A stretch of DNA of 7,961 nucleotides from an uncultured Synergistales bacterium (GTDB taxonomy: Bacteria > Synergistota > Synergistia > Synergistales > Aminobacteriaceae): assembly GCA_937957815.1 (NCBI GenBank), contig CALFXN010000553.1, positions 1 to 7,961 on the forward strand, written 5' to 3'. How positions within the stretch are numbered: position 1 is the stretch's first letter; each line of letters starts with the position of its first letter. Below the pieces are notes generated by a model. The model made no database searches. It had not been told where the DNA came from and saw nothing but the letters and a program-made list of their open reading frames with translations. Shown here one piece after another: positions 1 through 6,318 of this stretch. The position numbers and the translations under genes were made by a program.

Positions 1-47
1 GACCACCGAGATCTACACTCTTTCCCTACACGACGCTCTTCCGATCT
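1..47 (+). other. Illumina TruSeq/P5 adapter sequence (artifact)
   Basis: These 47 bases match the 3' part of the Illumina universal (P5/Read 1) adapter, ending in the familiar ACGCTCTTCCGATCT. They are the exact reverse complement of the last 47 bases of the window. This is library sequence left in an assembly, not organism DNA. Genomic sequence starts at 48. Confidence 0.98.
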
Positions 48-248
48 GTATCCGGCGGACTGAATCCGGATCGCATCCGCATCCTCTCCGCCGCGGGCGC
101 GGCTTCCTTTGGCGTCGGGAGCTACATTTCGGACGCCACGCCCATCGACATGACGATGGACCTCAAGGTCATAGACGGCCGACCGATCGCGAAACGTGGA
201 CGTTTGCCGGGGGTACTTGCAAGTTCGAGGTTGCATCGGGTACAATAA
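48..248 (+). CDS. pncB: Nicotinate phosphoribosyltransferase, C-terminal fragment
   Basis: Only the last 66 codons and a TAA stop (246-248) are present; the 5' part is missing because the contig ends. The frame reads VSGGLNPDRIR, then FGVGSYISDATPIDMTMDLK, then GRPIAKRGRLPG. This is the typical C-terminal barrel strand and tail of bacterial and archaeal nicotinate phosphoribosyltransferases, which make nicotinate mononucleotide from nicotinate and PRPP in NAD salvage in the cytoplasm. The related quinolinate enzyme (NadC) shares the SGG...GVG barrel pattern but ends before a KRGRxPG tail, so NAPRTase is preferred. The stop is 170 bp upstream of rplM, and the candidate rplM promoter lies in the last codons of this gene. 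The gene symbol rests on family similarity only. Confidence 0.75.
   Translation, partial: VSGGLNPDRIRILSAAGAASFGVGSYISDATPIDMTMDLKVIDGRPIAKRGRLPGVLASSRLHRVQ
217..246 (+). promoter_or_regulatory. Candidate sigma-70 promoter for rplM-rpsI
   Basis: TTGCAA (217-222, four of six matches to the -35 consensus) is followed after 18 bases by TACAAT (241-246, five of six matches to the -10). It lies inside the last codons of the upstream gene. Transcription from here would give a leader of about 165 nt before rplM. That leader can form a CGGGGA/TCCCCG hairpin (299-304 with 316-321), enclosed by CGTGCC/GGCACG (285-290 with 355-360). Whether this is an L13 autoregulatory leader cannot be decided by eye. 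Confidence 0.45.
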
Positions 249-418
249 ATCGCCGTGAGCGCACCGGCCGCTCCGATGTATTTTCGTGCCGCGCCTTTCG
301 GGGATCCTTGCCACGTCCCCGCGATGCGAAAGAGCGCACGAGAACCGTCGAAAAGGCACGGTGTCCGATCATGGAACACTGAGAACGGGAAAAAGGCACT
401 TTCAAAGGAGGAAACCCC

Positions 419-853
419 ATGACCAGCGACCACCGGTCATTTATGGCCACGAAGAACACCGTCGCCCATTCGTGGTATGTGATCGACGCCACGGACAAGC
501 CCCTCGGAAGGGTTGCGTCCGCCGTCGCCATGATGCTTATGGGCAAGACGAAACCTACGTATACGCCGCATGTCGACTGCGGCGATTTTGTCGTCATCAT
601 CAACGCGGAAAAGGTCAAACTCACGGGATCCAAGCGGGAGAACGCGAAAGTCTACAACTACAGCGGGTATCCCGGCGGATTGCGGGTTCGGACATATGGA
701 GAAGTCCTCGATAAACGGCCGGAGTATCTCATCGAGAAAGTCGTCAGGGGCATGCTCCCCAAGACCCGCCTGAAGTACTGGCGGAAGCTCAAGGTCTATG
801 CGGGGCCGAACCACCCGCACGCGGCGCAGCAACCCGTCGCGATCGACCTTTAG
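419..853 (+). CDS. rplM: 50S ribosomal protein L13
   Basis: The 144-residue product has the normal length for bacterial L13, an early-assembling protein of the large ribosomal subunit. Recognisable family blocks in order are WYVIDATDKPLGR (about residues 19-31), YTPHVDCGDFVVIINAEKV (about 48-66), KLTGSK, RPEYLIEKVVRGMLPK and the C-terminal KVYAGPNHPHAAQQP. The ATG at 419 has an excellent Shine-Dalgarno AAAGGAGG at 404-411, seven bases upstream. A second in-frame ATG at 443 would also give a plausible N-terminus but has no comparable site. The gene is followed after 23 bp by rpsI, the standard bacterial L13-S9 operon. Stop is TAG. Confidence 0.97.
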   Translation: MTSDHRSFMATKNTVAHSWYVIDATDKPLGRVASAVAMMLMGKTKPTYTPHVDCGDFVVIINAEKVKLTGSKRENAKVYNYSGYPGGLRVRTYGEVLDKRPEYLIEKVVRGMLPKTRLKYWRKLKVYAGPNHPHAAQQPVAIDL

Positions 854-876
854 TCTGAAGAGGAGGACAGAAAACG

Positions 877-1272
877 ATGAATACTCCTTCCTGTTTCTGG
901 GGAACCGGCAGGCGCAAGAACGCGCTCGCCCGCGTGCGCGTGCTTCCGGGAAACGGTGTCGTCACGATCAACGAACGCACGGTCGAGGATTACTTCCCGC
1001 GTCTCGTCTGGCAGCTGCAGGCCATGCAGCCCCTCAAGACCGCGACGATCGAGGGAAAGGTCGACGTGTTTGTGCGCGCCAGCGGCGGCGGATTGACCGG
1101 ACAGGCGGGCGCCGTTCGTCTCGGCATCGCCCGCGCGCTCATCAAGATGAACCCGGAGCTTCGGCCGGTACTCAAGAAGGCCGGTCTTCTCACGCGCGAC
1201 CCGAGAATGGTCGAGCGGAAGAAGTACGGTCAGAAGGGCGCCCGGGGCCAGTTCCAGTACTCGAAGCGGTAA
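877..1272 (+). CDS. rpsI: 30S ribosomal protein S9
   Basis: The 131-residue product is full-length S9. It carries the N-terminal [14 protein letters not shown] block, the central [20 protein letters not shown] block, and the basic C-terminal tail [17 protein letters not shown], whose last residues contact P-site tRNA in known ribosomes. AGGAGG at 861-866 lies ten bases before the ATG. It is the second gene of the rplM-rpsI operon, and a strong terminator begins 36 bp after the TAA stop, so the operon ends here. Confidence 0.97.
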   Translation: MNTPSCFWGTGRRKNALARVRVLPGNGVVTINERTVEDYFPRLVWQLQAMQPLKTATIEGKVDVFVRASGGGLTGQAGAVRLGIARALIKMNPELRPVLKKAGLLTRDPRMVERKKYGQKGARGQFQYSKR

Positions 1273-1307
1273 TCGTCGCTTCGTTTCGCGCAACAGGGTG
1301 TGCATGC

Positions 1308-1347
1308 AACGGGGACAGGGTCGTTCGATCCCGTCCCCGTTTTTTTT
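1308..1347 (+). terminator. Rho-independent terminator of rplM-rpsI
   Basis: AACGGGGAC (1308-1316) pairs with GTCCCCGTT (1333-1341). After a one-base bulge (A1317), GGG (1318-1320) pairs with CCC (1330-1332) around a 9-base loop. The stem runs into eight T (1340-1347). It lies between the convergent rpsI and lplA genes. There is no T-run on the other side, so it works mainly for the plus strand. Confidence 0.93.
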
Positions 1348-1358
1348 GCCTGAAGCGT

Positions 1359-2351
1359 TCAGAAACACAGAAACGAGACGAGTTCGTCCTCACGGACGCG
1401 ATAGAAGAAACTGCCGATATCGAGCGGAGCGAGAGCGCCTTTCACGGCGGCATTTTCGAGCGGTAGGCCGTCGAGCGCTTGGGCGACAGGGGTGAGATCC
1501 TCGGCTCCGAAGAAATCTCCGAAAAAGGCCACGTTCCGCATCACTCCATTTCGGATGTCCATGCGCACCTCGATTCGTCCCACCCCTTCGAACCGCCGTT
1601 CCTTCCGCACATCCCGTTCTCTGCCGTCTCCCCAGGTCCACGCACGCGACGCGTAGCGCTCTTCCGCGAGGCGCCGGACCGAACCGCGGAACTCATCCGT
1701 CACCGTGAGCGGAGAGAGTCCGTATTCGCGTTCCACCTCGTCCTTGAGAACGACGAAAAAATCCTCCATGCCGGTTTCGGCGCCGAGATGCGGGCGGATG
1801 TTCGTCACACGGCTCGCGACGGACGCGAATCCCTTCGGACGGTATTTGTCCTCCCGTACCCTGAGGACGTCCGACAGGACGGAAAGGTCGGAGTCGAACA
1901 GCAGTGTTCCGTGATGAAGGATGCGGTGTCCGTCCATGTGCTGCGCGTTTCCCGAGAATTTCCGTCCGAGGATCGTGAGGTCGTTGCGGTCGGTCCGTTC
2001 GGCCGGGACGCCGAGCCGCCGGAGTGCTCGAAGGATAGGGGCCGTGAACGGCGCGAAGTCGAGCGTTCCTGTTGCCGTCCCCGGAAACAGGAACGAATAG
2101 TTGACGTTCCCGAGATCGTGATATACGGCGCCTCCGCCCGTGATGCGGCGGACGACCCCGATCCTGCGATCGTTCACGATATCCTCCCGAACCTCTTCGG
2201 CCGTGTCCTGAAAGCGTCCGACGACAACTGTGGGAGCGTTCCGCCAGAGCAGGAATATGCCCTCATCGCCGGCACGGACGCTCCGGTAAAGCGTCTCCTC
2301 GAATGCGAGATTGATGCGCGGATCGTACTCCGGACCCCTGAAAAACAACAT
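1359..2351 (-). CDS. lplA: Lipoate-protein ligase A
   Basis: A 330-residue cytoplasmic enzyme that activates lipoate with ATP and transfers it to a lysine of acyltransferase E2 subunits or glycine-cleavage H protein. The catalytic domain has the N-terminal DPRINLAFEE pattern, LLWRNAPTVVVGRFQ, the signature RRITGGGAVYHDLGN (about 68-82), and RNDLTILGRKFSGNAQ, whose lysine (about 131) corresponds to the lipoyl-AMP-binding lysine of E. coli LplA. HHGTLLF and SRVTNI follow. The accessory C-terminal domain (from about 245) is present, so this is the one-protein ligase type. Start: GAGGTG (2363-2358) is six bases before the ATG at 2351. An in-frame GTG at 2360 lies inside that Shine-Dalgarno and is unlikely to be used. 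Stop is TGA. The gene is convergent with rpsI and divergent from the TRAP operon. No other lipoate gene is visible. Confidence 0.93.
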   Translation of the reverse strand: MLFFRGPEYDPRINLAFEETLYRSVRAGDEGIFLLWRNAPTVVVGRFQDTAEEVREDIVNDRRIGVVRRITGGGAVYHDLGNVNYSFLFPGTATGTLDFAPFTAPILRALRRLGVPAERTDRNDLTILGRKFSGNAQHMDGHRILHHGTLLFDSDLSVLSDVLRVREDKYRPKGFASVASRVTNIRPHLGAETGMEDFFVVLKDEVEREYGLSPLTVTDEFRGSVRRLAEERYASRAWTWGDGRERDVRKERRFEGVGRIEVRMDIRNGVMRNVAFFGDFFGAEDLTPVAQALDGLPLENAAVKGALAPLDIGSFFYRVREDELVSFLCF

Positions 2352-2357
2352 GGCTCT

Positions 2358-2363
2358 CACCTC
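2358..2363 (-). promoter_or_regulatory. Shine-Dalgarno site of lplA (fixes the start)
   Basis: GAGGTG on the minus strand sits six bases before the ATG at 2351. The same GAGGTG-N6-start arrangement occurs before dctQ and dctM. It overlaps the alternative GTG start at 2360, arguing for the shorter protein. Confidence 0.7.
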
Positions 2364-2579
2364 TCGAAGATAGATTTCGTCGCGTTCTTTTCGAACCTCA
2401 GTGAAAGCACCCTTCCGGCGGCGTCATCAATCGCCCCGCGGAGGGAATACGCTTCGCCCCGTTCAAGCCATCAGACGGAAAACGTGACGTTTGCTCGGAG
2501 AAAGACGCCTCGCTCCTTCCGCGGCGCTCATTTCTCCCTGTACCACCCTGTCCGGGACCAGAGCCCTAAGAATAGGGGG

Positions 2580-2776
2580 TGACATTATCGCTGTCCGACC
2601 ACACGTCCAACAGTTGAACCTTGACAGCGAAATCCGTTTCCTGTGTGTTTTTACCCCATATGATATTATCGCTGTCCACCAGTGCGTTTGCCACTTGACT
2701 TTTTTTACTGTTTAAGCTATTTATAATTATTAATGTATATAGAAAATAGCACTAAAAAGTGTGGACAGAATCGTCA
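2580..2776. repeat. Repeat-bearing segment, possible IS end or MITE-like remnant
   Basis: TGACATTATCGCTGTCC (2580-2596) recurs with one mismatch as TGATATTATCGCTGTCC (2661-2677), 81 bp downstream. Between them lies an inverted copy of the core, GACAGCGA (2623-2630). At the far end, GTGGACAG (2761-2768) is the inverse of CTGTCCAC (2672-2679), and GGACAGAATCGTCA (2763-2776) is an imperfect inverted match to the left end (TGAC...CTGTCC). Repeated short motifs at an element end are known from IS21-type insertion sequences, so a degenerate or internally deleted element is one reading. No transposase frame and no target duplication are visible. An operator array for the TRAP operon is the main alternative. 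Confidence 0.4.
2695..2740 (+). promoter_or_regulatory. AT-rich promoter candidate for the TRAP operon
   Basis: A marked AT-rich island in a G+C-rich contig contains TTGACT (2695-2700) and a perfect TATAAT (2722-2727), but they are 21 bases apart, which is too long for a standard pair. TTGACT with TATTTA (2718-2723) has 17-bp spacing but a poor -10. TTTACT (2704-2709) with TATTAA (2728-2733) has 18-bp spacing. The exact hexamers are therefore uncertain. The direction toward dctP is assumed from position. Confidence 0.3.
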
Positions 2777-2966
2777 GGCTTTGTCTTATCGTGGATTCCG
2801 TGCCTTCCCGGAACACCATCGTCTTCGGTTGGGTGACACGCATGGAGAGAGGGGATCCGTCTCCCGGAAAGGAGGCGAGTTCGCCGGACAGGAGGGGATA
2901 TCTTAGAAAGTAGAAACAGGATAGTGTCACCGTGTCAGCAAAAAAACTTCTTGAGGAGGTGCTTTG

Positions 2967-4025
2967 ATGAAACACCGGAAACCAACGGCGCTCGTCGCCG
3001 CGGCGATCCTTTTCGGCTTTCTGATTATCGGCGGCCTCGGGCAGGCCTCGGCGGCGGACGTGATCAACTGGAAGTTCCAGAGCCACCACACGCCCGGCGC
3101 GCTTTCGACGACCTTCGTCATCCCGCCTTTCATCGAGCGGGTTCGTGAACGATCCGGCGGCAGGCTGAACATCACGCTTCATTATGCGGGCGAACTGGTC
3201 GAATACTCGGAAGTTTTTCCCGCCATGCAGGCGAATATGATTCAGATTTCCAACACGAGCACCCTCTTCTGGCGAGGCTCGATCAACATGGGCTGGCTCC
3301 AGGCGGGCAACCTTCCACCCTTCGTCTGCAGAAGCCTCGACGATTTCAAGGAACTGTACTATAAACGGGGAATCGACAGGCTCATCCGCGAAGAGATGGC
3401 CACGAAGGGCATCCACTTCCTGAGCAGTCACAGCGTGGGCAACACCTATTTCTGGAGCAAGAAGCCCATCAAGGGGCTCGCGGATCTCAAGGGCTTTAAG
3501 GTCCGCTTCTTCGGCGCCATGTCGGACACCATGGAGCACTTCGGCGCCGCTCCGGTCATGCTTCCCCATCCGGAGACCTACATGGCGATCGCCATGGGCA
3601 CCCTTGACGGCAGCGGAACGGCGTGGTGGCTGTACCGCGATCTCAAACTCTACGAGGTGTGCCCGTACTTCATCGGCCCGGCCTGGCAGGTGCCTCAGGG
3701 CATGGAGCTTTGGGTTTCCAAGAAGGCCTGGGACGCGCTTCCCGACGACCTGAAGGAAATCGTCACGAAGGCCGCCGACGAATTCAACGAGGACTACGCG
3801 AAGGTCTGCGACGAACAGGAAAAGACCATGATGACGAAGTCCTTCAAGGAGTGGAAGACCACCTACATCGAGTGGGGCAAGGAAGACATCGACAAAATTA
3901 CGAATGATTTCTCGATCCCCTACCTGGACAAGATCGAGAAAGAGATCGGCGGCAAAGACCCGAGAGTCGCCGAGGGCGTCAAGATCGTCAAGCAGTTCAT
4001 GAAAGACCGAGGCTACATCAAGTAG
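2967..4025 (+). CDS. dctP: TRAP transporter solute-binding protein (DctP family)
   Basis: A 352-residue periplasmic binding protein of a tripartite ATP-independent transporter, which delivers an organic acid-like ligand to the DctQM permease. Residues 1-29 are a signal peptide: basic MKHRK, a hydrophobic core, then QASA with cleavage after A29 before ADV. Family marks follow: NWKFQSHHTPG, the GLADLKGFKVRFFG block with R180 at the position of the conserved carboxylate-binding arginine, and PETYMAIAMGTLDGSGTAWW. The WAVP-type details resemble the FcbT1/TakP (mannitol/chloroaromatic) subgroup more than the C4-dicarboxylate DctP proper, so the symbol denotes the family; the ligand is not predictable. 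The ATG at 2967 is preceded by GAGGAGGTG (2953-2961); the TTG just before it (2964) is too close. A terminator hairpin separates it from dctQ. Confidence 0.92.
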   Translation: MKHRKPTALVAAAILFGFLIIGGLGQASAADVINWKFQSHHTPGALSTTFVIPPFIERVRERSGGRLNITLHYAGELVEYSEVFPAMQANMIQISNTSTLFWRGSINMGWLQAGNLPPFVCRSLDDFKELYYKRGIDRLIREEMATKGIHFLSSHSVGNTYFWSKKPIKGLADLKGFKVRFFGAMSDTMEHFGAAPVMLPHPETYMAIAMGTLDGSGTAWWLYRDLKLYEVCPYFIGPAWQVPQGMELWVSKKAWDALPDDLKEIVTKAADEFNEDYAKVCDEQEKTMMTKSFKEWKTTYIEWGKEDIDKITNDFSIPYLDKIEKEIGGKDPRVAEGVKIVKQFMKDRGYIK

Positions 4026-4051
4026 CAGGAACGCTTTCGCCCCGCGAAACG

Positions 4052-4089
4052 CGCCCCCTCTTCCTCCGGGGAGGAGGGGGCGTTTTTTT
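4052..4089 (+). terminator. Intra-operon terminator between dctP and dctQ
   Basis: CGCCCCCTC (4052-4060) pairs perfectly with GAGGGGGCG (4074-4082), with further CCTCC/GGAGG pairing possible inside, followed directly by seven T (4083-4089). It starts 26 bp after the dctP stop and ends 32 bp before the dctQ start. Partial readthrough would give more binding protein than permease, as is common for such operons. No clear new promoter is seen before dctQ. Confidence 0.9.
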
Positions 4090-4109
4090 GGAGCAAACTT
4101 GAACAGAAT

Positions 4110-4115
4110 GAGGTG
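4110..4115 (+). promoter_or_regulatory. Shine-Dalgarno of dctQ (decides a TTG start)
   Basis: GAGGTG at 4110-4115 is six bases before TTG at 4122. In-frame GTG (4113) and ATG (4116) overlap or abut the site and cannot be spaced properly from it. The identical GAGGTG-N6 arrangement fixes the starts of lplA and dctM. Confidence 0.6.
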
Positions 4116-4121
4116 ATGCGA

Positions 4122-4661
4122 TTGAACTCTTTGATCAGGTTCATCAATTTCACGGACACTCTCAACGATTGGGTGGGCAGGATCTTCGGTCTGCTTGTTT
4201 ATCCGACGATGCTCGTCCTCGTTTACGAAGTGGTCATGAGATACGGATTCAACCGCCCCACTATCTGGGCTCACGAGACGTCGTGTATGCTGTACGGGGC
4301 GCATTTCGTCCTCGGGGGGGCCTATGCGTTGCGCTGGGGGGCTTTCGTCAACGTCGACGCGGTGTACCAGTACTTTCCTCCGCGCGTGAAAGCCGTCGTG
4401 GATCTCTTCACGTGGACCCTTTTCTACGCCTTCGTGGGGACGATGCTGTGGTTGAGCGTTCCCTGGGCCTGGGACAGCCTGCGCGTGATGGAGTACTCGA
4501 ACAGCACCTGGGGGCCCTACGTGTGGCAGATCAAGCTCCTGATTCCCGTTTCGGCGTTCCTCGTGCTGCTCCAGGGCATCACCAAGACCATCAGGGATCT
4601 CCATCTCGCGCTGACAGGCCGCGAGCTCGTCGTCGACGCCGAAATCGGCGATGGAAACTGA
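4122..4661 (+). CDS. dctQ: TRAP transporter small permease (DctQ family)
   Basis: A 179-residue inner-membrane subunit that pairs with DctM and helps dock the loaded binding protein. Four hydrophobic segments are visible at about residues 17-39, 53-72, 90-112 and 134-153. The conserved loop after the first helix reads TIWAHE (W49, E52), and ALRWGAFVNVDAVY (about 69-82) matches the R-G-x-H/F-V-x-V-D block of the family. The long form, with a WGPYVWQIKLLIP segment before the last helix, fits the FcbT2-like subgroup and agrees with the type of dctP. A TTG start is preferred because of the GAGGTG site six bases upstream; ATG at 4116 would add two residues. Its TGA stop (4659-4661) is built into the dctM Shine-Dalgarno, so translation is probably coupled. 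Confidence 0.88.
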   Translation: MNSLIRFINFTDTLNDWVGRIFGLLVYPTMLVLVYEVVMRYGFNRPTIWAHETSCMLYGAHFVLGGAYALRWGAFVNVDAVYQYFPPRVKAVVDLFTWTLFYAFVGTMLWLSVPWAWDSLRVMEYSNSTWGPYVWQIKLLIPVSAFLVLLQGITKTIRDLHLALTGRELVVDAEIGDGN

Positions 4662-4671
4662 GGTGATATCT

Positions 4672-5985
4672 ATGGACATAGGGCTTATCTCCGTTTTCCT
4701 TTTCGGAGGCATGTTTCTCTTCCTGCTGCTCGGCCTCCCAGTCGCGTTCGTCCTGGGAGGATTGGCGACGGTGTTCGCTGCGGTTTTCTGGGGGCCGGAA
4801 TCGCTTTTCATCATTGTGGCCCGAACGTATTCCATGATGTCCACGACGACGCTCGTGGCGTGTCCGCTTTTCGTGCTCCTCGCGACGGTGCTGGAACGTT
4901 CCGGCGTCTCCGAGGATCTGTACGAGATGATGTACCGCTGGATGGGTTCCCTCAAGGGCGGACTGGCGGTCGGGACCGTTCTGGCGTGCACCCTCATCGC
5001 CGCAATGTCGGGAATCGCCTCGACGGGCGTTGTCATGATGGGACTCATGGCGCTTCCCGCGATGCTGAAACGAGGCTACGACAAAAAATTGGCGGTCGGG
5101 TGCATCATGGCCGGAGGCGTCCTCGGCCCCCTCATCCCTCCGAGCATCGCGCTGGTGCTCTACGGGACGATCGCGCAGGTCTCCATAGGAGGGCTCTTCG
5201 CGGGAGGAATGAGCGCCGGACTGCTGTGCTCCGTTCTTATCATCGGCTACATTCTGCTCAAATGCCATATGAACCCGGAGATGGGACCTCCGATCCCTCC
5301 GGAGGAACGGGCCAACTGGGGGGCCAAAATGGCGTCCCTCAAGGGAATCATCCTTCCCATGCTGCTGGTCTTCTCCGTCCTGGGATCGATCTACACCGGC
5401 ATCGCGACGCCGACCGAGGCGGCCGCCGTCGGCGCTCTCGGAGCCATCATCTGCAGCGCGATCCACGGGAAATTGACATGGAACCTCCTCAGGGAGGCGT
5501 CTCTCGCCACGATTAAGATCCAGGGCTTTATGATGTGGATTCTCTTCGCCGCCCAGGCCTTTGCGGCGGTCTACATGGGACTGGGGGCCTCCCGGATGGT
5601 CATCGGGATGGTGAAGGAATACCAGGTGGGGTGGTGGGCCATGCTGATCGGCATCCAGGTCGTCTGGTTCCTTCTCGGTTTCGTGATCGACGCCTGGAGC
5701 ATCCTCATGATCACCGCGCCCATCATCCTGCCTCTTTTGCCGATTTACGGCTTTGACCCCCTGTGGCTGGGAGTCCTGTACGCGGTGAACACACAGACGG
5801 GGTACCTGACGCCGCCCTTCGGAACGATGCTGTTCATGATGCGGGGAATCGCCCCGAAGGGGGTCACCATGTCGGACATCTACCGCTCCGTGATTCCTTT
5901 TGTGATCACACAGCTCGTGTGTCTGACGCTGTGCATCATCTTCCCGTCGCTGGTCACCTGGCTTCCGAAGATACTTTTCGGATAG
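4672..5985 (+). CDS. dctM: TRAP transporter large permease (DctM family)
   Basis: A 437-residue, very hydrophobic inner-membrane protein with about a dozen membrane segments; normal DctM length. It is the transport subunit, moving the ligand with a cation gradient, usually sodium. Signature blocks are LGLPVAFVLGG near the N-terminus, AAMSGIASTGVVMMG, GPLIPPSIALVLYGTIAQVSIGG (written here in part; about 152-174) and TPTEAAAVGALGA (about 246-258). The C-terminal half repeats the hairpin theme with NTQTGYLTPPFGTMLF. The ATG at 4672 is chosen because GAGGTG (4660-4665) lies six bases upstream; an upstream in-frame ATG at 4651 lies inside dctQ and lacks a site. Stop is TAG. Last gene of the dctPQM operon. 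Confidence 0.95.
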   Translation: MDIGLISVFLFGGMFLFLLLGLPVAFVLGGLATVFAAVFWGPESLFIIVARTYSMMSTTTLVACPLFVLLATVLERSGVSEDLYEMMYRWMGSLKGGLAVGTVLACTLIAAMSGIASTGVVMMGLMALPAMLKRGYDKKLAVGCIMAGGVLGPLIPPSIALVLYGTIAQVSIGGLFAGGMSAGLLCSVLIIGYILLKCHMNPEMGPPIPPEERANWGAKMASLKGIILPMLLVFSVLGSIYTGIATPTEAAAVGALGAIICSAIHGKLTWNLLREASLATIKIQGFMMWILFAAQAFAAVYMGLGASRMVIGMVKEYQVGWWAMLIGIQVVWFLLGFVIDAWSILMITAPIILPLLPIYGFDPLWLGVLYAVNTQTGYLTPPFGTMLFMMRGIAPKGVTMSDIYRSVIPFVITQLVCLTLCIIFPSLVTWLPKILFG

Positions 5986-6102
5986 ATCTGAAGATGACCT
6001 TCCCCGAAAAAGGCGGACACGGATTTTCGGCCCGTTGTCTTTCGGGGTCGCAGATTTCCGGGGTCGTGTACCCGATTCCGGAATGAAGCCGCTTTCTGTG
6101 CC
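5986..6102. other. Spacer between dctM and the symporter remnant
   Basis: No gene recognised. CCCCGAAA (6002-6009) and TTTCGGGG (6040-6047) could form a long-loop hairpin, with CCGAAAA/TTTTCGG (6004-6010, 6024-6030) as an alternative, but no T-run follows, so termination after dctM is not established. Two near-identical units, TTTCGGGGTCG (6040-6050) and TTTCCGGGGTCG (6055-6066), stand 15 bases apart. The protein-like signal of the remnant starts abruptly near 6103, so a deletion or rearrangement junction probably lies in or at the edge of this stretch. Confidence 0.4.
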
Positions 6103-6318
6103 GCCAACAAACCATTCGGCGTTCCGGTTTTCTCCGGTCTCAACGAGGGGTTCGTCGGCCTGATCCTCAATTTCATCGTGGTCTTGATCGTGAGCGCGAT
6201 GACGCCCGAGGTCGGCGCCGCAGTCATCCGGCGATTCGGGAAAAACGCTCGGAAGCCGAACCGGAATCAGTCCGCTTCGTCGGAGCGGCCCGTCGCGGAA
6301 GCGGCGGGCCGTTTATAA
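6103..6318 (+). pseudogene. C-terminal remnant, probable sodium:solute symporter
   Basis: A frame without any usable start codon reads ANKPFGVPVFSGLNEGFVG, then LILNFIVVLIVSAMTPE, then a polar basic tail, stopping at TAA (6316-6318). A short loop ending in x-E-G-F-V-G followed by one hydrophobic helix that closes with V-S-x-x-T-P is how many SSS-family (pantothenate/amino acid type) sodium symporters end. Only about 71 codons remain, and the other membrane helices are absent, although the frame stays open back to 5998 without recognisable content. I infer a 5'-deleted gene. It sits just before the M20 amidohydrolase, whose original transport partner it may have been. Family assignment is from memory of sequence style and needs a search. 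Confidence 0.5.
6287..6310 (+). terminator. GNRA-capped hairpin at the end of the symporter remnant
   Basis: GGCCCGTCGC (6287-6296) pairs with GCGGCGGGCC (6301-6310) over ten pairs (one G-U) around a GGAA tetraloop. It is followed by GTTTAT, a poor T-run, so termination strength is uncertain. It lies within the last codons of the remnant frame and directly before a TATAAT. Confidence 0.5.

Larger units (their letters stand above)
2352..2966. other. Gene-free gap between lplA and dctP
   Basis: This 615-bp gap separates two divergent genes. 2364-2579 is G+C-rich and holds nothing I can name, although the lplA promoter must be here. 2580-2776 is the repeat-bearing segment described separately, with an AT-rich core at 2695-2760. 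2777-2950 is the dctP leader region. It contains an 8-bp inverted pair, GGTGACAC (2832-2839) and GTGTCACC (2924-2931), which could be chance or an operator. No frame in the gap has convincing codon bias or a known protein motif. Confidence 0.6.

Noticed and set aside
2462..2533. A 22-codon minus-strand ORF (MSAAEGARRLSP...) upstream of lplA
   Set aside because: It has a poor Shine-Dalgarno spacing, no conservation evidence and a length expected by chance; not listed as a gene.
2540..2549. Minus-strand AGGGTGGTAC resembling the T-box antiterminator core
   Set aside because: The following ACCGCGG part is absent, no Stem I or specifier loop features are visible upstream (minus strand), no proper terminator follows, and the downstream gene is lplA, not a tRNA or amino acid gene. 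A chance match is likelier.
1479..2582. A 367-codon open frame on the plus strand
   Set aside because: It is antisense to lplA and shows no domain; an artifact of biased third positions.
2730..5048. A 772-codon open frame on the minus strand
   Set aside because: It lies antisense to dctP, dctQ and part of dctM, whose families are clear. It has no recognisable motif and arises from G+C-rich codon bias.
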